Notes under the pieces: model-generated | What the model was told of the DNA's origin: nothing | The model's input: the letters and a program-made list of their open reading frames with translations, nothing else | The model's database searches: none | Shown here: positions 11,701 through 23,551 of the stretch, in pieces | How the letters are laid out: every line of letters starts with the position of its first letter | How positions within the stretch are numbered: the first letter of the stretch is position 1 | DNA from: Malania oleifera | Taxonomy: Eukaryota > Streptophyta > Magnoliopsida > Santalales > Ximeniaceae | Assembly: GCF_029873635.1 (NCBI RefSeq) | Contig: NC_080427.1 | Coordinates: 72,385,348 to 72,449,347 of the forward strand | DNA: 64,000 nucleotides | Reading direction: 5' to 3' | Translations under genes and position numbers: made by a program

Positions 11701-13276
11701 ATGGCTTATAGCACTGTAACCCCTTTTCCTGAGGGACCCCCTTTCACACGCCCTCCGATTTTCAATGGTCTTAATTACACCTTCTGAAAACAGAGGATGC
11801 ACATCTATCTTCAAAACAATGATTGGAAGGTGTGGAGAGTTGTCTCCAAGGCAATTATGTTCCTATGAAAACTGAGGGTACAACTAGAGTTTCTAAAACT
11901 AAGGAAGAATATAATGATGATGATATGAAAGCTGTTAGTTTAAATTCCACTGCTATGAATATATTGTATTGTGGTCTTGATGTAAATGAACTTAATAGAG
12001 TTATGACATGTTCATCTGCTAAGGAGATATGAGATAAGTTAGAAGTCACATATAAGGGTATTAGAGATGTAAAAGATAGTAGGATTGATATGTTGACCAA
12101 TGAGTATGAAGCATTTAAGATGAACATTGGTGAGCCCATTCAGAGCATGTACACTAGATTCACACACATCATTAATTCATTGCATGTATTAGGTAAGACC
12201 TATCCTACATATAAGATGATTAGGAAAGTCCTTAGAGGCTTGCCTCCTATTTGGGAAGCTAAGGCTACAACCATTTTTTAGGGTAGAGACCTTAAGGCTA
12301 TGACATTAAATGAGTTGATAGGTTCACTGATCACCTATGAATTAGCTATAAATGAGAGACTTAATGAACATAATAGGTTGAGAAAGGTGACTGCATTGAA
12401 AACTTCCATTAATACATCTAGTGAGTGTAGCGAACCTGATTCTAGAGATAATATGACCATGCTAACTAGGAACTTCAGTAGATTCTTCAGGAAGAATAGT
12501 AAACCATACAAAAGGTATAGGGAGTCTGCATCTGAGAAGGAAGAGTCGAGTAAAAGAAAGAAGAAACCAAACGCTCATATGTGCTATAACTGCAACAAGG
12601 CTGGGCATATCAAGCCGAAGTGTCCCTTACTGAAAAAGGAAGCTAAGAAAAAGAAGAAAGCCATGAAAGCGGGCATTTCATGGGATAAACTAAATAGCAG
12701 TGACTCAAACTCAGACCGCAATGATTCAAAGGTTGCTAACTTGTGCTTGATGGCACATGATGATGAGGTATTGTCTTTTTACTCTTTATCTTCATATTAT
12801 TCTTCTGATGATTGTGACTCTGATAGCATACCTACTTTTAGAGAATTACAATTTGAATATATTTGTGTGTCTAAACTATTGAATAAAATGACCAACGAGA
12901 ATGATGTTTTGAAAAAGAAATGCAAAAATTGGTCAAAATTATTTGAAATGGCAAAAAATTCTCATGCTTCGATTCTTAAAGAAAAAGATTTAAAAATTGA
13001 TGAGCTTGAAAGAAAATTGGAGGATAGCTCCAAAATTGTTTTTAAATTTATCGAGGGCCAACGTAATTTTGAAAAACTGCTTGGAGCCCAAAGAAACTCT
13101 CTTAGCAAAGAGGAACTTGGTTTTAATGGTGTTGAAAATATAAGACGACCTAATCTTTATTTGGGACACTTCACACGTGAATCAAAATCTCAAATCCCAC
13201 CTAAAGATCCAAAGTGTCGATTAAAATGTTTTAAATGTAAGCAAATCGGTCACATTTAATTTGATTGTCGTGGACT
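11701..13276 (+). pseudogene. Element Y gag with two zinc knuckles
   Basis: The ATG at 11701 opens a readable copia gag (F-N-G-L-N-Y motif) and hits TGA at the Trp codon of the usual Y-x-F-W-K motif. The rest is spread over three frames. 12090-12281 is the UBN2-type region. 12300-13259 encodes a Lys-rich segment, a CCHC knuckle C-Y-N-C-N-K-A-G-H-x4-C near 12590, an acidic Ser-rich stretch, and a long heptad-like coiled coil (about 12850-13100). A second knuckle begins C-F-K-C-K-Q-I-G-H-I at about 13228. It is cut by a TAA that replaces one residue just before its last Cys. Gag packages the RNA in particles. This copy cannot make the full protein. Confidence 0.85.
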
Positions 13277-13387
13277 AAACATGTAAAAATTGGAAAGGTA
13301 TGGGTAGTTAAGGGTGATCCAGTCACTAATCCCCGTGGACCCAACAGAATTTGAGGACCAGCGTCAGTTACTTAGTCTATCTTGCAG

Positions 13388-14174
13388 GTGTGTTTTAGAT
13401 CATCCTCTTCAAAGGACAAGTGATACCTGGATAGCGAGTGCTCATGACATATGACCGGAGATAAAGCGAAGTTTGCATCCATCACTCCCAAGGATGGAGG
13501 GTATGTGACGTTTGACGACAATGCAAAGGGGCACATCATCGACGTAGGTAAGGTCGATAAGGATCCTTCCCTGATTATTGATAATGTTCTATTAGTTGAT
13601 GACTTGAAGTATAATTTGTTGAGCATTAGTCAATTGTGTGATAAAGGCTATATGATTTCATTTGAAAATGATAAATGCATAGTTGAAAGTAAATCAGATC
13701 ATAAAATTCTTTTCACTGCAGATCGCCATGAAAATGTATATACTACTATTTTTGATAATCTAACTTCACAACAAGTAACTTGTTTTTCTGCAATAAATGA
13801 AGTTAGTTGGTTATGGCATAGGCGCTTAGGACACACTAGCATGGACTTGTTGTCAAAACTAGTGAGAAAAGACTTAGTGAAATGCTTGCCTAAAACACCA
13901 TTTGTGAAAGATAAAATATGTGATGCATGTCAAATGAGTAAGCAAACAAAATCTAGTTTTAAGAAAAAGAAATTTATATCTACCACTAGACTACTTGGAA
14001 TGCTTCACTTGGATTTATTTGGTTCTAGCTCTGTGCAAAGTCTAGGTGGAAAATCATATGTTTTTGTTATTGTTGATGACTATTCTAGGTTCACATGGAT
14101 GTTATTTCTCTCACATAAAAATGAATTATGTGAACAGTTTTCTAAGCAATGCAAGAGAATTCAAAATGAAAAAG
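13388..14174 (+). pseudogene. Element Y pol, part 1: protease, pre-integrase, integrase start
   Basis: The frame from 13451 to 14174 is open for 242 codons, the best preserved stretch of Y. Just before it is the protease signature region, frameshifted and with a TGA after the H-D position. The open part has M-T-G-D-K-A at its start, YNLLSISQLCD, then the pre-integrase knuckle W-H-R-R-L-G-H with C-D-A-C, then the integrase start with H-L-D-L-F-G and the catalytic-region motif VIVDDYSRFTW. It is cut by solo LTR H after QNEK. The same frame continues at 15982 when one AAAAG duplication is counted. Confidence 0.88.
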
Positions 14175-14499
14175 TGTAAGAACCTGACTTTTGATAATGG
14201 GTTTTAAATATTAAAGAGAGGGGCATTTTGGTAAAAGAGCAGGCCTCGTTGACGAAGCCAGATTTCGTCGATGAAGTCTTCATCCTTCTCGTCAACGAAA
14301 TTCAAAGACTCCTCGACGAGGAGTTTCGGAAAACTGGGAATATCAGGATTCGTCGACAAATTCCTCGTCTTGTCGATGAGAAGACTATAGGGCCTCATCG
14401 ACGAAGGCACCATTTCGTCGACGAGTTTGCCTGGGTCAAAAGGTTATAAATATCATTTTCCTTTACTTCTTCATTAAGAAACTTCAATTGTCACTCTCT

Positions 14500-14530
<31 letters not shown>

Positions 14531-15976
14531 AGATTTCTTCGCTAATTGTTGCTAGAGTCGTGAATCTGAAGTTACCACGACGATCGTGGAAGGATTCTCT
14601 ACAATTTCTACGGATCGGAATCCCGTTTCGGAGATTTTTGGGTTTTGGCGTAAAATCAAGGTAAGGTTCGGTTTTCAATTCTGATCCGATAGTTTTGTAG
14701 GGAACAATGTTGTGAGTATATTCTATATTGTGATTTGTAGGTTTTGGAACTCGGTTCGTTGTTTAGGGACCTTGGAGTTCAGATTTGTTATTCGGGGTAG
14801 AGGTAAGGGGAACTGTGTTTATATTGGTTATTTTTTAAATCGGACTCAGTGAAACTGTGGTTCACGGTCCTGCGTGTGTTTTGGCTACTCATTTGGGAGA
14901 TCTAACAGGGAAAACTATGGGTTTTTCATTATTACAGTTTTGGGAAAAAAGGGGCAACGGGCTGCATCAAACTGAACGTATATGTTGATTTATACTGTGT
15001 TATTGGGATGGCCGTGTCTTGACTTGTTTAAACTGTATTTGTTTGGAAAACCATGATTTAGATTACCAAATAGGTGTGCTTTGTTTGGTTATATGAGCAT
15101 GCATGTGTGTGTGACTATTGAAATGCTAGTAGGAACAGGGTTCCAAATTGTTCCAGGTACTGAGAGTGTCCGGCTCTATATCTGAGGGCGTGTGTTTATT
15201 ACCTGCCACGTAGGCAAAAGTGTCCGGCTCTATATCCGAGGGCGTGAGCCTATACCGGCAGATCAGGCCGAAGGGTGTGGATCCACCAGTTAGCGTCGGT
15301 ATGATGCCATGGGAGTCGAGGACTAGCCATGTGCCGGTGGTGCCATGCTTCGCGGGTTGGCTAAGCGCCAACGCCGGATTGTCACGGACTAGCTTCGGGC
15401 TGAAGGGTGTGACGACACCAGGATTGCTGATCATGTGTATATGTACGTGTATGCACTGTGTAAATTAGTACTGGACTGCATTTAACTGCGTATATGTTGC
15501 ATCATGATAACACTCAAATGTCACACACTGATATAACCTATGTTCTTCCTTACTGAGAGGTGTCTCACCTCTGCTATACGTACATTTTTACAGGTCCTTC
15601 GAGTAACCAGAACTAGCGTCCTAGTGTAGGAAGCGTAGTGGCCGGTGTACTGCGGTTAGCGCTTAGGTAAGTGTTAGGACTGTATTTTGGTGGGTTGCCA
15701 TTTTGAAATGTATTTAGGCACCTATTTGTACGTTTTTGATAGAGCCGTGTGTCCGCTCTCGTATAGACTCTGGTATGGTACTGCATATGTATATATAGAA
15801 TGACCCTTTTTCCGCTGCATATATGATTGTGTTTGGATGTGTTTAGGGTGCCTAGGAACCCCACGGGGTCGGATCCTCATCCTTTGTACTGTATCGGTGG
15901 ATGATTTGTATGATACAAGGACAGGTTAGGTTACATTTTCACCCCTGGGTCCCATTTCGGGGTTCGGGGTGTGACA
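14175..15976 (+). mobile_element. Solo LTR H (gypsy type) with perfect TSD AAAAG
   Basis: It starts TGTAAGAACC and ends GGGTGTGACA, 1802 bp, with AAAAG on both sides (14170-14174, 15977-15981), inside the integrase gene of Y. The ends are close to those of element B's LTRs, so they are related families. Internal order: GTCGAC palindrome array (about 14246-14426), TATAAATA (14445-14452), CT-rich tract (about 14492-14531), candidate intron 14661-14740 (80 nt), mini-exon to 14802, donor GTAAGGGG at 14803, hairpin 15554-15567, acceptor ending 15593, donor GTAAGTG at 15667. It also holds two copies of GTGTCCGGCTCTATAT (15167 and 15221). Confidence 0.93.
14246..14452 (+). promoter_or_regulatory. 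U3 palindrome array and TATA box of LTR H
   Basis: At least eight TCGTCGACGA-like units, several with one change, precede TATAAATA at 14445. The spacing between array end and TATA box is about 20 bp. The same arrangement recurs in LTRs G, D, A and B. Confidence 0.65.
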
Positions 15977-18292
15977 AAAAGGCTATAAGATAGCTCACAT
16001 AAGAAGTGATAAAGGCACTGAATTTAAAAATGATGGCATAGAAAATTATTGTGATATAGAGGGCATATCACACAAGTTTTCTGTAACTAGGACCCCTCAA
16101 CAAAAATGGTGTGGTAGAAAGAAAGAATAGGTCATTGCAAGAAATGGGTAGGACTATACTGAATGAACATAAATTCCTTAATATTTCTGAGCTGAGGCTA
16201 TAAATACTACATGTTATGTTATGAACAGGGTGCTAATTAGACCTTCACTTAATAAAACCCCATATGAATTGTGGAACAACCATAGACCTAATATTTCCTA
16301 CTTTTATGTTTTTGGTTGTAAATGCTTTTTGCTTAGGGATAATGAACATTTAGGGAAATTTGATTCTAAATATGATGATGGCATTTTCCTAAGTTATTCT
16401 CTAAATAGTAAAGCATATTAAGTTTTCAATAAAAGAACTTTAACTGTCATTGAATCGATTCATGTTGTATTTGATGAATCTAATCCATTTTCTAAGAAAG
16501 ATGATGAAGATTATATTGACATTAGAAAATGCTTAGACAAGCTATCTATTGAGAACAATGTGAATAAAAATTCAAAAATAAATGATAAATCATCTGAAGA
16601 TAATTAAAATAAGAATGAAGTTCAGGAGCTGCCTAGGGATTGGAGATTTATTAGGAACCATCCTATAGATCAAATCATAGGTGAACCTTCCCATGGTGTA
16701 GCCACAAGATCTTCCTTGAGAAACTTAGTGAGTCACTCTGCTTTCTTGTCCCAAGAAGAACCTAAAAATATTAAAGAAACCATAGAGAATGAGTCTTGGG
16801 TGATGTCTATGCAACAAGAACTTAATCAATTTGAAAGAAGCAAAGTGTGGACCCTAGTTCCTAGGCCTAATGATCATACAATTATTGGAACCAAATGGGC
16901 GTATAGAAATAAGAAGGATGAGAATGGGGTAGTAACTAGGAATAAGGCTAGACTAGTTGCCTAAGGTTATAATCAGGAGGAAGGGATAGATTTTGATGAA
17001 ACATATGCTCCTGTTGCTAGAATGGAAGCCATTCGTATGCTACTTGCTTATGCTGTTTTAAAAACTTTAAATTATATCAAATGGATGTTAAAAGCACATT
17101 TCTTAATGGCTATATTAATGAAGAAGTGTATGTAGAACAACAATTTGGTTTTGAAAATCATAAATATCCAGATCATGTATACCGGTTGTCCAAAGCCTTG
17201 TATGGATTGAAATAAGCTCTTAGAGTTTGGTATGAGAGGCTTAGTGGTTTTCTACTAGAAAATGAGTTTACTCATGGAAAAATTGACACTACACTTTTCA
17301 TCAAATCCAAAAATGATGATATGCTTATCGTTCAAATTTATGTTGATGTTATCATTTTTGGAGTCACTAATGATGAGTTGTGTAATGAGTTTGCCAAATG
17401 CATACAAAGTGAATTCGAAATGAGCATGATGGGTGAACTTAGTGTCTTTTTAGGGTTGCAAATTAAACAAGCTAAAAATGGAACTTTCATATGCCAATCT
17501 AAATATGTCAGGGACTTGCTAAAGAAATTTAATATGGAAGATGGTAAAATTCGTGGTACTCCTATAAGTTCTTCCATAAAACTTGATAAAGATGAGTAAG
17601 GAATCCCTGTTGATGTGAAATTGTATCATGGCATGAGTGGGAGTCTTCTATATCTCATAGTTAGTAGGCCTAATATTATGTTTAGTGTGTGCATGTGTTC
17701 TAGATTTCAGGCTGCTCCTAAGGAGTCTCATCTATTAGCAGTTAAACGAATCCTTAGGTATCTAGTTGGAACCATAAAGTTAGGATTATGGTATCCTAAG
17801 CATACGACTTTTGAGATTGTTAGTTATACTGATGTTGACTTTGCTGGTAGTAAGGTTGATAGGAAGAGTACTAGTAGCACTTGTCACTATTTAGGACAAT
17901 CTCTGGTTTCTTGGTTCTCCAAGAAATAGAACTCAGTTGCCTTATTCACAGCCGAAGCAAAATATATTGTGGCTGGTAGTTGTTGTGCTCAAACTCTATA
18001 TATGAAACAACAATTTGTGGATTTTAGGTTGCACTATGATACAGTACCGATTAAGTGTGATAATACTAGTGCAATCGATATCTCAAAGAATCCTATCTCA
18101 CATTCACAAACTAAACATATTGAGATTAGACATCATTTCCTTCATGATCATGTGTAGAAAGGGGATGTGGCACTTGAGTTTGTGTGCACAAATGAGCAAT
18201 GGGCAGATATTTTCACTAAACCACTTCTAGAAGATAGGTTCATACAGATTAGACGTGAGTTAGGTCTAATGCACAGTAGGGATGCTTCCTAG
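15977..18292 (+). pseudogene. Element Y pol, part 2: integrase end, reverse transcriptase, RNase H
   Basis: Integrase continues with H-I-R-S-D-K-G-T-E-F. RT starts near 16790 (ESWVMSMQQELNQF, then GTKWAYRNKKDE) and RNase H ends with TKHIEIRHHFL and a final TAG at 18290-18292. The RT active site reads Y-V-D-V at 17339-17350 where Y-V-D-D is needed, so one catalytic Asp is lost. Stops occur at 16419, 16605, 16963 and others, many at Gln, Trp or Arg positions, and a frameshift lies near 17060. The product would be the second half of the gag-pol polyprotein. It is inactive. Confidence 0.88.
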
Positions 18293-18860
18293 ATATTTGA
18301 TAGATTGCATGAACTTAGGGGGAGTTTTCTAACAATCTTAAGTCTAACAATTGATATAACAATTGGTATCACTTTAAATCTTTCATTGGTTTAGACTTTA
18401 TGAATTTGGTTGTGTTTTGAAATGCAAAATCTCCATATCTATTGCATGATGATGATTTTATTTACGTTTTATGTCTTGATCATACTAGACTATTAGGGTT
18501 AAGTAGTTGTGGATAAACTGTTAATGTTTAAAATTCGAAACATGTCATTTTTATACAGGTATTTTTTGGAAAGTGTCCTATTTTCAAACGGCATGTTGCC
18601 GAAATTTCTAAAAATTTCTCAAATCTATCTTGTATATTAATGCATCATACCCAAAGCCTATGACTACACGTTTTATATGTTTCATAGAAAAAGGGAGAAA
18701 AGGCAAAATTTGGGTAATTGGGTACAACTTGAAAAATTGGGTGCTTGAAAAATATTTGTATTGATAAATCTTTAACAGTATGCATATTGTCAGGGGGAGC
18801 CTTTCAAGGCTATACCCACTTTTTGCGTGGTGTATTTGTCATCATAAAAAATGGGGAGAA
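18293..18860 (+). other. 3' non-coding region and polypurine tract of Y
   Basis: No envelope-like frame is present, although some relatives in the SIRE group have one. Three purine runs occur: GGGGGAG at about 18317, GGGGGAG at about 18792 and AAAAAATGGGGAGAA at 18846-18860. The last touches the 3' LTR and is the likely plus-strand primer. Confidence 0.75.
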
Positions 18861-20802
18861 TGTTGACCTCATAGGTTATACCCGATTTTGATAATGACAA
18901 ATACTCTAGTACTTGATGGCTATCTAGTTTGTGTGCAAATTTATATTAGTAGATACATTGATGGCACATGAAGTAAAGCCTAAAGACCCTGAAGATTATT
19001 TATGTTGTAATTTATATCATTATTAAATTCAGGTCTATAATAGTAATTATAGGAACAAGGTCTGTAATAATCTCTGCATGTCATGCATATAGGTTTATTG
19101 TAAGCTCATAGGCCTTAGAAAAGACCTTAGGCCCCTACACAAATGCACAAAATAGTCCCCATAATCACTTATAATAATAGGGGAATAAATTGAAGTGTAA
19201 ATGGACTTAATAAGAAAAAATGTAAGACGTCGGGCGATCGAACCCGTTGTGTTCAAAACACATCGGGTGCCCAAACCATGGATTGGTCAACATGTTGACC
19301 TGTGTTCGGCAAATCGAACCAAAATGCACACACCATCCATGGGCGACCAAACCGCTGAGGTGATCCATTCTCACCAACCCAGCCAACCGAACTTTACGTT
19401 CAAAATGGTACCAGGCGATCAAACACTTGAGTTCAGTTACCAAATAAGAGACCAGGCATCCGAAACGTGGATAGAATGAAATCACCTTAGTTCAGTATAC
19501 CAAGTCGTGATTTGGGCACCCGAATGTTCAAAATTTTCTTTTTTAATTGAGTCTGTTCGGGCGACCGAACCGTGGTTCAGCCACCTGAAAACTCTCGGGT
19601 TGTTTATTTTTTACCGAGGTTTAAATTGTTTAAATGAGGTTATTTTTTCTAATTAGCTTTTAAGCAATTCTAATAATGCCTTATGAGTCCTTAACGGTCA
19701 TAATTTGGCCACTTCTATATATAGGGCCTCATTTGTGCAAATTAGCAAGAAATTAGTGAGATCATTAGCAAAAATCCTCTTAAACCCAAAAAACTTATTT
19801 TGCCCAATCTTCTTCAAATACTCTCATACAATCATTCTCTTGATTAATCCTAGAATTGTGAGAGTTCTTATTGTGCTTATTGCTTTGATATAGATTGCTT
19901 AACACTCTCATTAGACTGGTTGTTGATTATTTAATTTTTTAGAGTTAAGTAAGAGGGTTTCCCATAGATTTAATTTGATAAATCTTGTGTTTAGGAAAAC
20001 TCATTAGCTTGTGGATCTTTGCATTGTTATTGCAAGGTTCCTATAGCTATAATTTTTGTTGTGAAAAATATTTTACAAGCTATATTTTTTTTCAAATAAA
20101 TCTTGTGTTTATTTCATTGAGGAAAATATTTTGAGATTGTTTGTATATTGTTAGCAGCATCTTTGAAACCCTAATCTATTGTTAAGATTTGTTATACTTT
20201 GTTTCAAAGAAATAGCTTGTTAGAACACTCTTGAACATATTTGTGATTATACTTTACTGAGTATTTGTTTGCACAAAATCACATCACTGAGCTTACAATT
20301 TCCTATATTGTTAATGTGTGGTTGATTAATTACATTTGGTACATATCTGCTTGATTGAGAAGCATAATCATTGTAAGTTTATTATTGAGAAATACTATTG
20401 TATTCTAGGCGTGGCCTGAGGGGGCAATAATCTAGCCTGGTAAGGATTGTATGTAAAGGTTGAGGTCAACTCTGTGCTAATTGACTTAATTTTATAGGTG
20501 TCACTCCACCCGTTAAGTGAGCTTATAGTATAATCTTTGTACTTGTTAGCCAAGGTGAGGACGTAGGCAGTTTGTCGAACCTCGATAACATTTTTGGTGT
20601 CGTCTCCATTTACTGCTTTATTATGCATGCTTAGTTAAATCAATTCTGCAATTTAATTTCCGCTGATTATTTATATTAATTTATTTTATATGCACTAGAT
20701 TAACCTTAGGCTTGTGTAATACTACTGTTAGTGGATTTACCTAGGAAACAAATTTTTAAAATACCAATTCACCCCCCTCTTGGGATTACAGTAAAGCTAA
20801 CA
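18861..20802 (+). repeat. 3' LTR of element Y
   Basis: TGTTGACC to GCTAACA, 1942 bp, two bases shorter than its partner. Substitutions against the 5' LTR are scattered and many are C/T or G/A changes. The right flank CAGAC resembles the left flank CAAAC of the element. Confidence 0.93.
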
Positions 20803-21004
20803 CAGACCAAGAGAGAGATCCTTAGGTCAGACATTGGAAATGAGTACGTTGGTTCAGTTCAAGGAGTTTTGTGAGCAGCATGATAAGTCATATACAGGGC
20901 ATGCAAGGAACTTCTTGGTAAAGTTAGTGACTATGGTGCGTTTCTCGTTTTACCGATCGCCAAGGGTGTCACTAGATGGGAAAGTTGCATGAGAGGTGTG
21001 AACA
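20803..21004 (+). pseudogene. Element X, piece 2: copia integrase continued
   Basis: This continues the X integrase after the Y insertion: L-R-S-D then a G-N-E-Y-V-G motif, F-K-E-F-C-E-Q after a frameshift, and farther on R-S-P-R-V-S-L-D-G-K-V-A near the end. Part of the core between these motifs is missing. The piece is cut at 21004 by the 5' LTR of gypsy element D. Its expected continuation, the integrase end and most of RT, is absent from the window. RT resumes only at 37640. Confidence 0.75.
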
Positions 21005-23224
21005 TGTAAAGACCCGGAGAATTTATAGTAATTAAATAATAAAAAAACGAAGGAAAGGAAAATTTCAAAGAGGACTGATAGGGTCTCATCAATGAATACA
21101 GGGATTTCGTCGACAAGAATTCTTTTAGGGATCATCGACGTGGACACGTGTCTCGTCGATGAGAATTTACCAAGAGAGGGTTTTTGCAAATCCTGAAGTT
21201 CATCGATGAGGGATTCGTGCTCAGCGACGAACTCCCATCATCGACTCATCGACAAGGTGACGTGTCTCATCGACGAATCCAGATCTATAAGTAGGTCTAA
21301 ATCGAATTTTTCAGTAAGAAGTCGTGCAAATACTCTCTCTCTCTCTCTCTCTCTAAAAATTGACCCTTTCCCCTTCTCTCTACAATTTCGACTTCGTTTT
21401 TCATCAGTTCAACAATCGGAAGCCACCACGCTACTTGTGGGAAGATTCTCTATTAGTCTGCTGGAGTAGATCGTTGGTTAGGCCAACTTGGGCACCACCC
21501 CAAAATTTGGGTAAGTTGAATAATTGGATATTTTCAGTTGTAACAGACTTATTTGAGTTTAGATTTTAAGTTATATGGGAATATATTGGAGTTTTGTGAA
21601 GTAAAATTTGAGTATTATATTTTCAAGAATAAGGTGTTTCGGGACCCTGCAACATGGGTTGGGGACCCCAGTGAGTATTTTTAGGAGCCCAAGTAAATTA
21701 TAATTCAGGAATTTACGAGTATGCAGGTTCAGGGAAATATCGTTGATTTATTGGAAATATGCATATGTGTATCCTTTCACGGTTTTGAGGATAGTATGCC
21801 ATGAGCGTGAGGATTAAGTTGGAGGCGAGCCTCCCAGCCAGTTAGGTAAGGGAAATATGCTATGTTAGGAATTTAGAAAGTTATCAGAAAATTATGTATA
21901 TACTAGTTTATTATTCAGTTTTTCCAGAATATTATTATTATATTAGGAGATGCAGACTTTAGAGCACGGGGTTTTAATTACTTAATTGTGTGGCATGAGT
22001 TCATAACAGTTTAGCATAGTATTTATACAGTTTTACAAATATCATGTTTTACAGTATATTAGCAGAAAATATCGATGTGCAGTTTTTAGAAAATATGATT
22101 TACAGTATTTTTTAGAATGTCATGACTTCAAAACCATAACACTCAGTTATTCAGTTATTCAGTCATAAATTCAGATTATGCAGATCAGTTTAAAAATGTT
22201 ATAGGTATTTTCATAGTAAAAATAGTAAGATAATTATAAGTATTAGTACTAAATAGTATCAGACCCTATGGAAATATTCAATCAAATTCAGACAGTAGAG
22301 CACGGTATTGTTGCTATTTTCAGATCAAGAGTGCAACCACATATCTCAGATAGTATGTGGATTCAGTCAACCGTGTCTATGGAGAGATTGCAGTCTCCTT
22401 AGTATTATGGGTTGAGGAGGCTGGTTTGACGAGGTAGAGACTAGTTATCGTGCCTAGAGAGATTGTAGTGGGCCGGATTGATGATTGGTAGAGTTTCAGA
22501 TTGACTTACCTGGTGAGCCAACCAGAGTTAAGTCCTGCCTACGGGCCGCATAACCCTATCATGAGGGGTTAAATCATGACATTTAGTTCCCATGGTATTA
22601 TCACAATTGTTTATATATATATATATATATATATATACTGATTTACAGTATAGCAGCATATTTATTATGATACCAAAATTATGTGTAACTAGAAAACTCA
22701 AATATATAGTTGTATTTTAAACTATAATTAATGTGATATATACAGTATACTAGGCTAATAGTTTTTACAATTTCAGTATTATATTAGTATACTAAATGTA
22801 TAACTCAGTTGCCACACACTAGTGATAGCATATCTTCTCTTATTGAGCATTGTCTCATCCCGGTGACTTAATACTTTTCAGGTGATCCAGCTAGGCGAGT
22901 AGATCAAGCTCGCAGGTAGAGAGGTTCTTTCGCTACCCTTTTTGGAGGGTGAGTGTTTCATGGGTGTTGGTTATTTGGGTAGATCACAGGGTTTTTGATG
23001 AATGTCACTAGAAGTTTTGTAATGTATATTTTGGGACTTTCTAGATTTCTAATATTGTAAATGTAGTTTATAGTTTTATATTTATTGTTGCTTAGGAATG
23101 TAATGTGAACAAAGTTTCCTCAATGCTCCCTTGGGGCCTGAGATGTTTTCAGCAGATAAAACAGCGAGATTTGTTATATATGTTTAAGAGGGAAAAAAAT
23201 GGCATGAAAAATCAGGTCGTTACA
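21005..23224 (+). repeat. 5' LTR of element D
   Basis: TGTAAAGACCC to GTCGTTACA, 2220 bp. Parts in order: GTCGAC palindrome array (about 21081-21275), TATAAGTA (21286-21293), (CT)n 21332-21354, donor GTAAGTTG at 21511, donor GTAAGGG at 21846, an (AT)n run near 22612-22635, hairpin TGAG/CTCA (22844-22857), acceptor ending TTTTCAG at 22881, donor GTAGAG at 22916. The last mini-exon is 34 nt, the same as in LTR G, so D and G are closer to each other than to the rest. Confidence 0.92.
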
Positions 23225-23227
23225 ATT

Positions 23228-23240
23228 TGGTATCAGAGCC
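23228..23240 (+). other. Primer-binding site of D
   Basis: TGGTATCAGAGCC, three bases after the LTR end. It is the exact plant initiator Met tRNA site. Confidence 0.95.
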
Positions 23241-23551
23241 TAGGTTGCTAGGTTCTGTAGACTTTATAGTGTAGCAGAAACAATACCAGAATATAGGAAA
23301 AAGGATTTAAGGTTTTGTTTTGTGGTTTAGGTACAATATTTTCGTGGTGTTTTCTGTGTCTTTCTTGGGGTGACGATTTTAGGAAAGCCATAGTAAACTA
23401 TTGACGAGTCGTGTGTCTAGGTTGCAAGATTAGATTTTGAGTTAGGACCAGAGAGGGTAGTTAATAGTGAATATGAGATTTCAATTAGATAAAATAAATT
23501 AGATCCGTATGGAAGATAGGGTCCTTATATTATGTTCTTTGTCTTTATAGG

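Larger units (their letters stand above)
9702..20802 (+). mobile_element. Element Y: Ty1/copia element (SIRE/Maximus-like), two LTRs
   Basis: Two LTRs of 1944 and 1942 bp (9702-11645, 18861-20802) flank a primer site, gag and pol in copia order (protease, integrase, RT, RNase H). The flanking pentamers are CAAAC and CAGAC, 4 of 5 matching. The host integrase frame of X continues if the duplication is counted once, so the boundaries are firm. A solo gypsy-type LTR (H) sits inside the integrase gene. Excluding H the element is about 9.3 kb. The long LTRs, the Lys-rich zinc-knuckle gag with a coiled coil and the long leader fit the SIRE/Maximus group. All genes carry stops. Confidence 0.92.

Noticed and set aside
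18293-18860. Possible envelope-like gene in Y
   Set aside because: Some SIRE-group elements have one, but no frame of useful length or membrane segment is present here.
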